Shown here in pieces: positions 16,625 through 25,006 of a DNA stretch of 64,000 nucleotides. Position 1 is the stretch's first letter. The number at the start of each line of letters is the position of its first letter. The notes beneath the pieces are model-generated. The model ran no database searches, had not been told where the DNA came from, and saw only the letters and a list, made by a program, of their open reading frames with translations. Source of the stretch: DASZHJ01 sp035507155 (GTDB taxonomy: Bacteria; Pseudomonadota; Alphaproteobacteria; ATCC43930; CGMCC-115725); contig DATJOK010000105.1 in NCBI GenBank assembly GCA_035507155.1, positions 1-64,000 of the forward strand, in the 5' to 3' direction. Both the position numbers and the translations under genes were made by a program.

Positions 16625-17766
16625 TGTCGGGCTCGATGAAGCTCATCTACCTCGTCACCGAGGACTGGTACTTCTGGTCGCATCGGCTGCCGATGGCGCG
16701 CGCGGCCAAGGCCGCAGGCTTCGAGGTGGCGATCGCCGCGCGCGTCGAGGCGCATGGCGATCTGATCCGCGCCGAGGGTTTCGCGCTCCATCCTCTCGCC
16801 TGGCGGCGGCGCGACCTCGGACCGCTGGCGGCGTTCCGCGCCATCCTGGAGATCCATCGCCTCTACCGCCGCGAGCGGCCGGATATCGTGCATCATGTCG
16901 CGTTGAAGCCGATGGTCTACGGTGGCGTCGCCGCGCTGCTGGCGCGCGTCCCGGCGATCGTCAGCAGCCTGACCGGCACCGGCTACGCCTTCGCATCCGC
17001 GGACCTCAAAGCGCGACTCATGCGACTTCCGATCACCTTGGTGCTGCGTGCGCTATTGGCGCGCAGACGGAGCGTGGTGGTGGTGCAGAACGAGGGCCAC
17101 CGCGAGATGCTGCTGCGCATGGCACCCGACGCCAGCGGGCACGTCGCGATGCTGCGCGGATCCGGCATCGATACGATGCATTACCAGCCACTGCCGGAGC
17201 CGGAACAACGGCCGGTCACCGTGGCTTTCGTCGGTCGCCTGCTCGCCGACAAGGGCGTGCGCAGCCTGATCGAAGCCTATCGCCTGCTGCGCGGGCGCGG
17301 CGTCGCGGTCGCCCTGCTGATCGCCGGTACGCCGGACCCGGAGAACCCGACATCGATCCCGGACGAGGAAGTGCACGGCTGGCGCACCCTGCCGGATCTG
17401 CGCTGGCTCGGGCAGGTCAGCGACGTGCGCGAGGTCTGGCGACAGGCGCACATCGCCGTGCTGCCCTCGCTGCACGAGGGGCTGCCCAAGAGCCTGCTGG
17501 AGGCCGCCGCCTGCGCGCGCCCGCTCGTCGCCACCGACGTGCCGGGCTGTCGCGAGATCGCGCGCCCCGACGTCAACGCGTTGCTGGTGCCGGTCGGCGA
17601 CGCGGCCGCGCTGGCGGACGCGATCCAGCGCCTGGTCGAGGATGCCGCGCTGCGCCGGCGCCTCGGCGTGGCGAGCCGGCGGCTGGTCGATCCCGACCTG
17701 TCCGATGCCACCATCGGCGCTGAAACGGTGGCGCTCTATCGCCGGTTGCTGGACGGAAGGCGCTAG
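16624..17766 (+). CDS. Glycosyltransferase family 4
   Basis: A 380-residue GT-B enzyme. The N-terminal domain begins MKLIYLVTEDWYFWSHRLPM and has the acceptor region HHVALKPMVYGG and SSLTGTGYAF. The C-terminal domain has VAFVGRLLADKG, the nucleotide-sugar-binding PSLHEGLPKSLLEAAACARP (E-x7-E motif) and DVPGCREI. It is cytoplasmic or peripheral at the membrane and adds one sugar to the growing lipid-linked repeat. The start codon overlaps the stop of the ligase-like gene (TGATG). It ends convergent with the YdcF gene by four bases. Confidence 0.9.
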   Translation: MSGSMKLIYLVTEDWYFWSHRLPMARAAKAAGFEVAIAARVEAHGDLIRAEGFALHPLAWRRRDLGPLAAFRAILEIHRLYRRERPDIVHHVALKPMVYGGVAALLARVPAIVSSLTGTGYAFASADLKARLMRLPITLVLRALLARRRSVVVVQNEGHREMLLRMAPDASGHVAMLRGSGIDTMHYQPLPEPEQRPVTVAFVGRLLADKGVRSLIEAYRLLRGRGVAVALLIAGTPDPENPTSIPDEEVHGWRTLPDLRWLGQVSDVREVWRQAHIAVLPSLHEGLPKSLLEAAACARPLVATDVPGCREIARPDVNALLVPVGDAAALADAIQRLVEDAALRRRLGVASRRLVDPDLSDATIGAETVALYRRLLDGRR

Positions 17767-18557
17767 GGATTCGCGGGGAAGAGCGCGTCGGTGCGCCCCA
17801 TCAGCCGATAGGCAACGAGGCCGATCCATTCCTTCACGGCAAGGTTGGCCAGGATGAGCTGCGGACCGAGCTGAATCTCGTTGCGGGTCCAGAAGTGGCC
17901 GGTGGTCTTATAGTCGACGGGATAGGGAGTGACGCTCCAGCCGACGCTCCGGAAGCAGCCAAGCGCGCGCGGCATGTGCCAGGCGGAGGTAACCAGCAGC
18001 CAGGTCTCGCCCGGCTTGGGTTTCACCTCCCGATAAGCGAAGAGCGCATTCTCGTAAGTATTGCGCGAATGGCTCTCGCGGGTGATCCGCGCAGGGTCGA
18101 TACCCTCCTCGACCAGGAACCCCGCCATCGCCGCGGCCTCGGTCGAGCCATCCGGGAACAGGCTCGAGGTCCCGCCATCCACCACGACGCGCGCCGCAGG
18201 ATAGCGGCGGGCGAGCATCGCCGTGCTGACCATCCGGTCGGCGGCCTGGTTGACCGTCGGATGGCCGCGCGCCGCGCTCACCGTCTCGTCGACGCTGCCT
18301 CCCAACACGATGATGCCGTCGACGCGTGCCGGCATCGGAGACGGCGCGGCGATGCGGTTCTCCAGCGGGATCATCAACCATTCGCCCACCGGCAGCACGG
18401 CGGTAGCGCAGAGGCCCACCGCGCCGGTAGCCGCCAGCGCCATGCCGACCCGGCGGCGGCCAAGGCAGAGAAGCAGCAGGCCGGCGACAACGAGGATGAG
18501 GAGGAGGTCGCCCGGCGCCACCACGATCCAGAGCAATTTGCTGAGCACGAACATCAT
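17763..18557 (-). CDS. YdcF/ElyC-family (DUF218) membrane protein
   Basis: A 264-residue protein with two N-terminal membrane helices (about 3-30 and 36-58), then a DUF218 Rossmann-like domain: DGIIVLGGSVDETVSA, VVVDGGTSS, the Glu-rich EAAAMAGFL, ESHSRNTYENA and LLVTSAWHMPRA. This matches the ElyC/YdcF group tied to envelope polysaccharide and undecaprenyl-phosphate metabolism. The start is taken at the ATG-ATG pair. No good Shine-Dalgarno sequence is seen, but the gene follows the methyltransferase by 11 bp and is probably coupled. It is the last gene of a five-gene minus-strand operon. Confidence 0.85.
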   Translation of the reverse strand: MMFVLSKLLWIVVAPGDLLLILVVAGLLLLCLGRRRVGMALAATGAVGLCATAVLPVGEWLMIPLENRIAAPSPMPARVDGIIVLGGSVDETVSAARGHPTVNQAADRMVSTAMLARRYPAARVVVDGGTSSLFPDGSTEAAAMAGFLVEEGIDPARITRESHSRNTYENALFAYREVKPKPGETWLLVTSAWHMPRALGCFRSVGWSVTPYPVDYKTTGHFWTRNEIQLGPQLILANLAVKEWIGLVAYRLMGRTDALFPANP

Positions 18558-18568
18558 GCGAGGGGGTC

Positions 18569-19357
18569 TCAGGCGGAAGGCAGCCGTGCGGCGCAGATGA
18601 TATAGGGCGAAAGCCAGCGCGTCGCCGGCACCCTGAGGATGGAGCGGTCGACGAACCAGAGCGCGTAGGAGATCCCCATCAACCCGAGACGCAGCAGGCG
18701 CTTCACCGGCGAGCGTCCCGCCCCCAGGGTGACCATGCCGAAATTCGAGCAGACGAGGTACTCGGAGCGAACGTCGATGAGGCCGGCGCGCCGATGCGCC
18801 TCGGCGAGGGCCGGCGCATCGAGCACGACATGAATGTCGTAGACCTCGCGGTCCAGCCAGCGTTGCAGCGTGCCGGCAAGCCCCGCCATGTTGGGGATGA
18901 CGGTGACGAGGGTGCCACCGGGGCGCAGGAAACGCCGGAACGCCGCAAGGCACTCCGCCGTGTCCTCGAAGTGCTCCGCAACGCCGAAGGAGATGCCGAC
19001 ATCGAAAGCCTCCAGCAGGCGATCCGGCGGCGCCATGAAATCGGCCTGCACGATCTCGCCGTCCACGCCGTCGCGCGCCAGCACGGCGGCAGCCTTCTCG
19101 CAGCCGCGCGGCGCGTAATCGATGCCGGCGACGCGCATCGCGGCATGCTTGGCGAAATAGGAAAGCCAGCTCGATTGCGCGCAGCCGAACTCGATGAGGC
19201 GCGCGCCGGGCAGCGCCGGAACGAGACGCGAGAGCGCCCGATGGATCTCGTAATAGGAGTGGTTGCGCAGCGTGTCCCGCTGCGGCTCGACCGGCCGCGG
19301 CAGCTCGGCGGGCTGCCAGATCCGCTCCCAATAGTCCTTGCCGACCTTCTCAGCCAT
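18569..19357 (-). CDS. Class I SAM-dependent methyltransferase
   Basis: A 262-residue protein with the class I methyltransferase core: motif I LIEFGCAQSSWLSYFA, the acidic strand-2 end VAGIDYAP, DFMAPPDR and FGVAEHFED, then RFLRPGGTLVTVIPNM. Motif I has GCAQSS where a G-x-G is usual, a variant seen in polysaccharide-locus methyltransferases. The C-terminal 60 residues include a hydrophobic patch (LLRLGLMGISYALWF) that may contact the membrane. It likely methylates a sugar or a glycan end. It overlaps the flippase gene by eight bases. Confidence 0.83.
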   Translation of the reverse strand: MAEKVGKDYWERIWQPAELPRPVEPQRDTLRNHSYYEIHRALSRLVPALPGARLIEFGCAQSSWLSYFAKHAAMRVAGIDYAPRGCEKAAAVLARDGVDGEIVQADFMAPPDRLLEAFDVGISFGVAEHFEDTAECLAAFRRFLRPGGTLVTVIPNMAGLAGTLQRWLDREVYDIHVVLDAPALAEAHRRAGLIDVRSEYLVCSNFGMVTLGAGRSPVKRLLRLGLMGISYALWFVDRSILRVPATRWLSPYIICAARLPSA

Positions 19358-20741
19358 GCTGGCGGCGGCGCAGCTGCGCGAAGCAGAAGAACAGGAGATA
19401 GACGAGCGCCGCCGCGTAAATGACGCTGGTCGAGAGCGCGATTCCCGCGAGGCCCAGGGGTCCGATCAGGAGATAGTTGAGGACGAGCTTCAGAATCAGG
19501 CTCAGCACGGCGCTCCACAGCAGAATGTCGGTCCGGCGCAAAGCCGATATGACCTGAATCAGGATCACGGCGCCGAGGCTGAAGGGGACCTGGGCGGCAA
19601 GATAACGCACCACCTCGCCTACCGCCATGCCGTCCGCGGCGGTGAAGGCGCCGCGGTGAAACACCAGCGCGACCACCGACGGCGCGAAGACGATCAGCGC
19701 GACCGTGAGAGGTATGGTGACGAGGGCAATATAGCGGAGATAGACCACCACCATGTGCCCGAGCGCCGGCCATTGGCGGGTCGTCGCCATCTCCGACGCG
19801 TAAGGCAGTGCCGCGGTACCGAGGGTGCCGCCGGCGACCAGGACCGGGAGCAGCACGAGCAGATTGGCGTAGTAAAGCACCGATATCGATGCCGGCGAGA
19901 GCGTCGCCGCCATGCTCTGGTCGACGAAAGTGGTGGCGCCGAGAACAGCGCTGCCGACGATCATCGGCAGGAACTGCCGCACGAGTTGGCGGATTTCCGG
20001 AAGGTAGCCGGGCCAGCGCGGCCGGATCGCCACTCCCGCCGCGCGCACGGCGACGGCGATGATCGCAGTCTCCACCACGGCGCCGAGCGTCATCGTCCAG
20101 GCCAGCGCCTCGACGCCGGCACCGCGGATCGTGAGAAGCACGGCGGCGGTCAGCAGCGGCGTCAAGGCGGGCGTCAGGCCGGGCAGCACGAAGACGCGGC
20201 AGGCATTGAGCGTGGCGCCCCAGAGCGCGGCGAGCCCTCGCAGCAGGGTATAGGGACCAAGGATCAGCAGAAGACCCATGGCCAGCTGCCGGTCGCCCGG
20301 GCTGAACTTCGCGGCGGCGGATTGGAGATAGAGCGGGAAGAGCGCGATCACCGGCACCGCAAGGGCGATCAGCAGGCCAGCCACCAGGATCACCGCGGCG
20401 CCGAGCAGGCGTGCGGCGGTCGCGATTCCGCCGTCCTCGCGCGCATGGACAAAGGCGGGAACGAAGGCGGCCGGCAGCGCACCGCTGAAAGCCTGCGCGA
20501 TATAGGTCGGAATCACCGCCGCCAGCAGGAAGGCGCCGAGCTGCGGACTGGTGCCGAGAGCATAAGCGACGACGAGCTCGCGGATGACGAAGGCGCCGCG
20601 CGCCAGCACCGTGGCGCCGCCGACGCGCATGCTCGCGGCAAGAATGCGGCGATTGGGCGACCCCTGGGCCCAGCTCCTCATTCCGGCAGCCAGCAGCGCC
20701 GCTCGGCGCCAAGCGGAGGGCGTCTCCGTCCCCCGGCTCAC
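19350..20741 (-). CDS. MOP-superfamily flippase, MurJ/MviN-like
   Basis: A 463-residue protein with about 12-14 helices. The N-terminal part (RELVVAYALGTSPQLGAFLL, FSGALPAAFVPAFVHARED) follows the MurJ/MviN pattern, including the Ala/Gly-rich LPAAFVP motif. This is unlike the more usual Wzx (PST) flippases of O-antigen loci. It probably moves an undecaprenyl-diphosphate-linked oligosaccharide to the periplasm. Position between two glycan genes, with overlaps of four and eight bases, argues for a polysaccharide role. That it is the cell's lipid II flippase is less likely but not excluded. Confidence 0.82.
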   Translation of the reverse strand: MSRGTETPSAWRRAALLAAGMRSWAQGSPNRRILAASMRVGGATVLARGAFVIRELVVAYALGTSPQLGAFLLAAVIPTYIAQAFSGALPAAFVPAFVHAREDGGIATAARLLGAAVILVAGLLIALAVPVIALFPLYLQSAAAKFSPGDRQLAMGLLLILGPYTLLRGLAALWGATLNACRVFVLPGLTPALTPLLTAAVLLTIRGAGVEALAWTMTLGAVVETAIIAVAVRAAGVAIRPRWPGYLPEIRQLVRQFLPMIVGSAVLGATTFVDQSMAATLSPASISVLYYANLLVLLPVLVAGGTLGTAALPYASEMATTRQWPALGHMVVVYLRYIALVTIPLTVALIVFAPSVVALVFHRGAFTAADGMAVGEVVRYLAAQVPFSLGAVILIQVISALRRTDILLWSAVLSLILKLVLNYLLIGPLGLAGIALSTSVIYAAALVYLLFFCFAQLRRRQHG

Positions 20742-21898
20742 GGCGGATCACGCGTGGCGGTCATCGACGACCGCGTGATCCGTTGCCGATAGAGCGCGAG
20801 ATACCGCTCGGCGATCGCCGGCAGCGAATAATCCGTCTCGATCCGCCGGCGCGCCGCGGCGCCAAGCTCGTGGCGCCGCGCCGGGCCGGCACCAAGAAGC
20901 TCGCCCAGCGCCCGCGCCAGCGCATCAGGATCCCGCGCCGGTACGACGATGCCGGTCGCGCCGACGATCCGGGCGCTGTCGCCGACGTCGGTCACCACGC
21001 AAGGCACGCCGCACGCCATCGCCTCGCCGATGACATTCGCGAAACCCTCGCCGCGCGCCGAGGCGGAGCAGGCGACGTCGAGGGCCGCCGTGAGCTCCGG
21101 CATGTCGGAGCGCTCGCCGAGCAGCAGCACATTGGGCTGCAACCCGCGCTCGGCGATCACCCGCGCCAAGGCCGGCTCATTGGCGTCCACTCCCTTGCCC
21201 ACCAGGAGAAAGCGGACAGCCGGGTGCGCGCCGGCCAGGGCGGCCGCGGCCTGCAGAAAACCTCGGTGGTCCTTCATGGGATGGAAGCGGGCGAAAAGTC
21301 CGATCACGACCGCATCCTGCTCGATGCCGAGCGCCGCCCGCACCCGCTGTCGCGCGGCCTCCGAGGGCCGGAAGACTTCGCAATCGAAGCCGTTGGGAAT
21401 GACGACGCGGCGGCTCGCCCTGTAGCCGAGCGCCTCATGCTGCACGGCACTGGTTTCGCTGTTGTAGATGACGGCCGCGGCGCGCCACGAGAGTCGCGCT
21501 CCGAGGCGGATGGCGGCGGCGGTGGTCCGGCGCTCGGCGCCGATGTCATAGAGGGACTGCCGGATGCTCCACAGCACCGGCACGCGGCGCTGCATGCCCA
21601 GCCTCGCGAGGCTCGCCGCCAGATTGCCGTGATACATCCAGCCCTGGACGAGGTCGGCGCCGAAGCGGCGCGCAAAGCGCAGCAGCGTCAGCGCAGCGAT
21701 CGGATTGGGCATCACGCGGGTGAGCCCAAGGCCCAGCACGGGAACGCCGAGCGCCTCGATGCGCGGTCCCAGCGTACCCTTGCTGCCGAGCGAAACCACC
21801 GCGGAGCTCGCCACCGATGCGCCGGCGGACAGCAGCTTCAGCAGCATCATCTCCGCGCCGCCGGTATCGAGGCCCGTGATCACATGCAGAATGCGCAC
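20738..21898 (-). CDS. Glycosyltransferase family 4
   Basis: A 386-residue GT-B enzyme. It begins MRILHVITGLDTGGAEMMLL, a signature start of this subfamily. It contains QGWMYHGN, VVIPNGFDCEVFRP, VIGLFARFHPMKDH and the C-terminal donor-binding segment ARGEGFANVIGEAMACGVP with the conserved Glu residues, then TDVGDSARI. The GTG start is preferred over an upstream TTG because GGGGTGGA lies nine bases before it. It would add a sugar to the lipid-linked repeat unit. Its end overlaps the flippase start by four bases. Confidence 0.9.
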   Translation of the reverse strand: MRILHVITGLDTGGAEMMLLKLLSAGASVASSAVVSLGSKGTLGPRIEALGVPVLGLGLTRVMPNPIAALTLLRFARRFGADLVQGWMYHGNLAASLARLGMQRRVPVLWSIRQSLYDIGAERRTTAAAIRLGARLSWRAAAVIYNSETSAVQHEALGYRASRRVVIPNGFDCEVFRPSEAARQRVRAALGIEQDAVVIGLFARFHPMKDHRGFLQAAAALAGAHPAVRFLLVGKGVDANEPALARVIAERGLQPNVLLLGERSDMPELTAALDVACSASARGEGFANVIGEAMACGVPCVVTDVGDSARIVGATGIVVPARDPDALARALGELLGAGPARRHELGAAARRRIETDYSLPAIAERYLALYRQRITRSSMTATRDPP

Positions 21899-21944
21899 GA
21901 TCGCCAATCCACCCCGATCGCGACAGGCGGCGTGCCGGGATCGC

Positions 21945-22922
21945 TCACCGCGCGGCCGGCCGCTCCGCGACGCCGATCATCATGCCGTAGGTGCCCCGGG
22001 CCAGCTGCCAGCGCTCGAACAGCTTGCTGACCACACGATCGACCGCCGCCAGAGGATGCGTCAGCGCATAGCGCAGATTGTGCAGCGGGCTCACCGCCTT
22101 GGCACTCGCATCGGCGAGACCCAGGCGGCGAAGATAGGCGTTGCGCGCCTCCGGCAGGTCCTCCCAGCGCAGCGCGCGGCCGCGCAGCCAGCAACTGAAC
22201 AGGTGATAAGTGACATTGGAGGGAATCATCTCGTAGACCTCGCGGCTCTGCGCCAGCTCGCGCAAGCGGAGCCCGGCGGTCTCGGAGTAGCGCCGCAGCG
22301 TCTCGGCGGTGAAGAAATAGAGATGCCGCGGCACATCCTCCCGGAAGAGGGCGCGCGACGAAAGGCTGTCGAAATTCGGCACCAGGAACACGAAGCGGCC
22401 ACCCGGCCTCAGCACTTGCGCCGCCTTCCTGAAATACGCCATCGGATCGTGCACGTGCTCCAGCACGCCCCAGGCGGTCACCGCGTCGTAGCGCGGCCCG
22501 TCGATCGGGGCGGCGGAAAACTCCGACCGATAGACCGGAAAATCCGCAATCGCGGCGGCGTTTGGCGACAGCTCGACGCCCTCGACATCCCAGCCCCTCG
22601 CCTTCATGAAGCGCGGAAAGTCGCCGTTGGCGCAGCCGACATCGAGCAGCCGCGGGACACCAGTCACGCCGGCGACGGGGAGAAAGCGCGCCTCGGCCGC
22701 ATAGCGTTGGGCATGCGCCGGATCGTTGAAGGACGAGAAGAAGGCGGCGGGATAGTATTCCGCCATCTCCGAGATGGTGGGACGCGGATTGACGAAGCCG
22801 AGCCCGCATTGCAGGCACTCGACCACGTCGAACCAGCGATCGGGAAAGAAGAGCGCATCGGGTTGCCGGTAAACGAATCGCGAGCGATCTCCGCCACAGA
22901 GATTGCAGACAACTTTTTCCAT
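21945..22922 (-). CDS. Class I SAM-dependent methyltransferase with N-terminal zinc knuckles
   Basis: A 325-residue protein. The first 45 residues hold two C-x2-C pairs (VVCNLCGG and VVECLQCGLGF), a zinc-binding N-terminus common in nucleotide-sugar or glycan methyltransferases. The catalytic core has RLLDVGCANGDFPRFM (motif I), DVEGVELSP and WGVLEHVHDPMAYF, with LRPGGRFVFLVPNF closing the fold. The start is the ATG with GAGGAA directly upstream. It is the first gene of the minus-strand operon with glycosyltransferase, flippase, second methyltransferase and YdcF, and it diverges from the WbpM-like gene across about 140 bp. Confidence 0.87.
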   Translation of the reverse strand: MEKVVCNLCGGDRSRFVYRQPDALFFPDRWFDVVECLQCGLGFVNPRPTISEMAEYYPAAFFSSFNDPAHAQRYAAEARFLPVAGVTGVPRLLDVGCANGDFPRFMKARGWDVEGVELSPNAAAIADFPVYRSEFSAAPIDGPRYDAVTAWGVLEHVHDPMAYFRKAAQVLRPGGRFVFLVPNFDSLSSRALFREDVPRHLYFFTAETLRRYSETAGLRLRELAQSREVYEMIPSNVTYHLFSCWLRGRALRWEDLPEARNAYLRRLGLADASAKAVSPLHNLRYALTHPLAAVDRVVSKLFERWQLARGTYGMMIGVAERPAAR

Positions 22923-23065
22923 CCATTCCTCGCGGCGCGGATTTCGCAGCTTTCGTAAGGTGTTGTCAACCGGCTGAACCGGCGTGAGGACGCTTTCGGG
23001 TTGCCGCCGCCCCGGGCGTTGCGTAAGGTCCGGCCGCACCCGATCGGAGATCGGCGACGAAGCCC

Positions 23066-25006
23066 ATGGATTCCCGACCGAAACGCTCGATCCTGCGCAG
23101 CGGCCGCGCGCTCGGCGCCTTCGTCCATGACGTGACCATGGCAGCGATCGCGCTGCCGCTCGCCATGTACCTGCGCTACGGCGATGTCATTGCCCAGGTG
23201 CCGCGCGATCTCCTGATCGGCTACACCGCCGGATTCGCGGCCATCGCCGCGGGCGTCTTCCTCGCCACCGGCCTCTATCGCGGCATCTGGCGCTACGCCT
23301 CGCTGCCGGATCTGGTGGGGCTGGTCCGGGCGGCGACCATCATCATCGCGGTCGCCTTCCTCCTCTTCTTCCTGGTGACGCGGCTCGAGGCGATGCCGCG
23401 CTCCACCTTCGTCATCTGCTGGTTCGTGCTGGTGGGTCTCCTCGGCGGGCCGCGCTTCGCCTACCGCGTGCTGAAGGACCGCGGCTTCCGCCATGTACTG
23501 GAGCGCCGCCGCACTGCCGCCGTCCCCGTGCTGCTGATCGGCGTCAGCGACGGCGCACACGGCTTCATCCGCGAGATGGCGCGTGATCCCGAGAGCCCTT
23601 ACGAGGTCGTGGGCCTCATCACCGAGACCGCCGGCCGCCTCGGCCGCGAGGTGGCGGGCGTGCCGGTGCTCGGCATGGTCGACGAGCTGCCGGCGGTGGT
23701 GGAGCGGCTCGAGAGCCGCAACCAGCGCCCGCAGCGGCTCATCATCGCGTCGCGCGATCCCGACGGCGCGCTGGTGCGCCGCCTCCTCGACATCGCCGAT
23801 CGCCTCGCCGTGCCGCTGGCGCGGCTGCCGCGGCTCACCGAGTTCCGCGAGACCGCGAGCGATACCCACGCGCGCATCGAGCCGGTGGCGATCGAGGATC
23901 TGCTGGGCCGCCCGCAGGCGGTGCTCGACCGCGCCAGCATGCAACGCCTCATCGCCGGCCGCCGCGTGCTGGTGACCGGTGCCGGCGGCACCATCGGCGC
24001 CGAGCTCACACGCCAGGTGGCGGCGCTCGGCCCCGCTCGCCTCATCCTCTTCGACAGCAGCGAGTATGCGCTCTACACCATCGACCGCGAGATCATGGAG
24101 ACGCATCCGCCGCTCTCGCGGCTCGCCGTCATCGGCGACGTGCGTGAGCCGGCGCGGGTGGACGAGGTGATCGCCGCCGAGCGCCCGGAGCTCGTCTTCC
24201 ACGCCGCCGCGCTCAAGCATGTGCCGATCGTCGAGGCCAATCCGATCGAGGGCGTGCTCACCAACGCGCTCGGCACCCGCAACGTCGCCGAGGCCTGCAG
24301 CCGCCACGGCGTCGGCACCATGGTGCTGATCTCCACCGACAAGGCGGTCAATCCCACCAACATCATGGGTGCCAGCAAGCGCGTCGCCGAGATGGCCTGC
24401 CAGGCCCTCGACCTCGCCGCCGCGCGCGACACTCAGGGCACGCGCTACGTCACGGTGCGCTTCGGCAACGTGCTGGGATCGACCGGCTCGGTGGTGCCGC
24501 TCTTCCAGCGCCAGCTCGCCGAGCGCGGCCCGCTCACCGTCACCGACCCGGCGATCACCCGCTTCTTCATGACCGTGCGCGAGGCGGTGGAGCTGGTGCT
24601 GCAGTCGGCGGCGCTCGCCGGCGAGGAGGCGGCCCGCGGCAAGATCTTCGTGCTCGACATGGGCGAGCCGGTGAAGATCGTCGATTTGGCCCGGCAGATG
24701 ATCCGCCTCGCGGGCCTGAAGCCGGACGTCGACGTCAAGATCGAGTTCATCGGCCTCCGGCCCGGCGAGAAGCTGCACGAGGAGCTGTTCTATGCCGGCG
24801 AGACGCTGACACCCACCCGAATTCCCAGCATCCGCCTCGCCGAGCCGCGGGCGCTGGCGCAGGCGACGCTGATGCGCGGCCTCGACGAGCTTGCGGAGGC
24901 GGCGCGCGCGCGCAACGCGGCCCGCGTGCTGGCGATCCTGAAAGGGCTGGTACCGGAGCTCGCGGGCGGCGGCCGCCTCGCGCTCCTCACAGGCTCCAAT
25001 AGCTGA
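23066..25006 (+). CDS. UDP-HexNAc 4,6-dehydratase, membrane-anchored (WbpM/CapD type)
   Basis: A 646-residue protein with four N-terminal membrane helices (about 15-135), a Rossmann-like CoA-binding-type domain (about 150-290), and a C-terminal SDR domain. The SDR domain has GAGGTIGAEL near 304, FHAAALKHVP, and the catalytic STDKAVNPTNIMGASKR segment near 425-440. There Ser, Met and Lys replace the Ser-Tyr-Lys triad, as in large WbpM-type enzymes. It converts UDP-GlcNAc to the 4-keto-6-deoxy intermediate at the membrane face. With the epimerase and WbpL-like transferase it forms a QuiNAc/FucNAc pathway. Its end overlaps the dehydrogenase gene tail to tail. Confidence 0.92.
   Translation: MDSRPKRSILRSGRALGAFVHDVTMAAIALPLAMYLRYGDVIAQVPRDLLIGYTAGFAAIAAGVFLATGLYRGIWRYASLPDLVGLVRAATIIIAVAFLLFFLVTRLEAMPRSTFVICWFVLVGLLGGPRFAYRVLKDRGFRHVLERRRTAAVPVLLIGVSDGAHGFIREMARDPESPYEVVGLITETAGRLGREVAGVPVLGMVDELPAVVERLESRNQRPQRLIIASRDPDGALVRRLLDIADRLAVPLARLPRLTEFRETASDTHARIEPVAIEDLLGRPQAVLDRASMQRLIAGRRVLVTGAGGTIGAELTRQVAALGPARLILFDSSEYALYTIDREIMETHPPLSRLAVIGDVREPARVDEVIAAERPELVFHAAALKHVPIVEANPIEGVLTNALGTRNVAEACSRHGVGTMVLISTDKAVNPTNIMGASKRVAEMACQALDLAAARDTQGTRYVTVRFGNVLGSTGSVVPLFQRQLAERGPLTVTDPAITRFFMTVREAVELVLQSAALAGEEAARGKIFVLDMGEPVKIVDLARQMIRLAGLKPDVDVKIEFIGLRPGEKLHEELFYAGETLTPTRIPSIRLAEPRALAQATLMRGLDELAEAARARNAARVLAILKGLVPELAGGGRLALLTGSNS

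Noticed and set aside
22664..24778. A 704-codon open frame on the minus strand opposite the WbpM-like gene
   Set aside because: It is a shadow of GC-rich coding DNA: its translation is rich in His, Arg, Ala and Asp with no motif, while the plus-strand frame has full WbpM-type domains.
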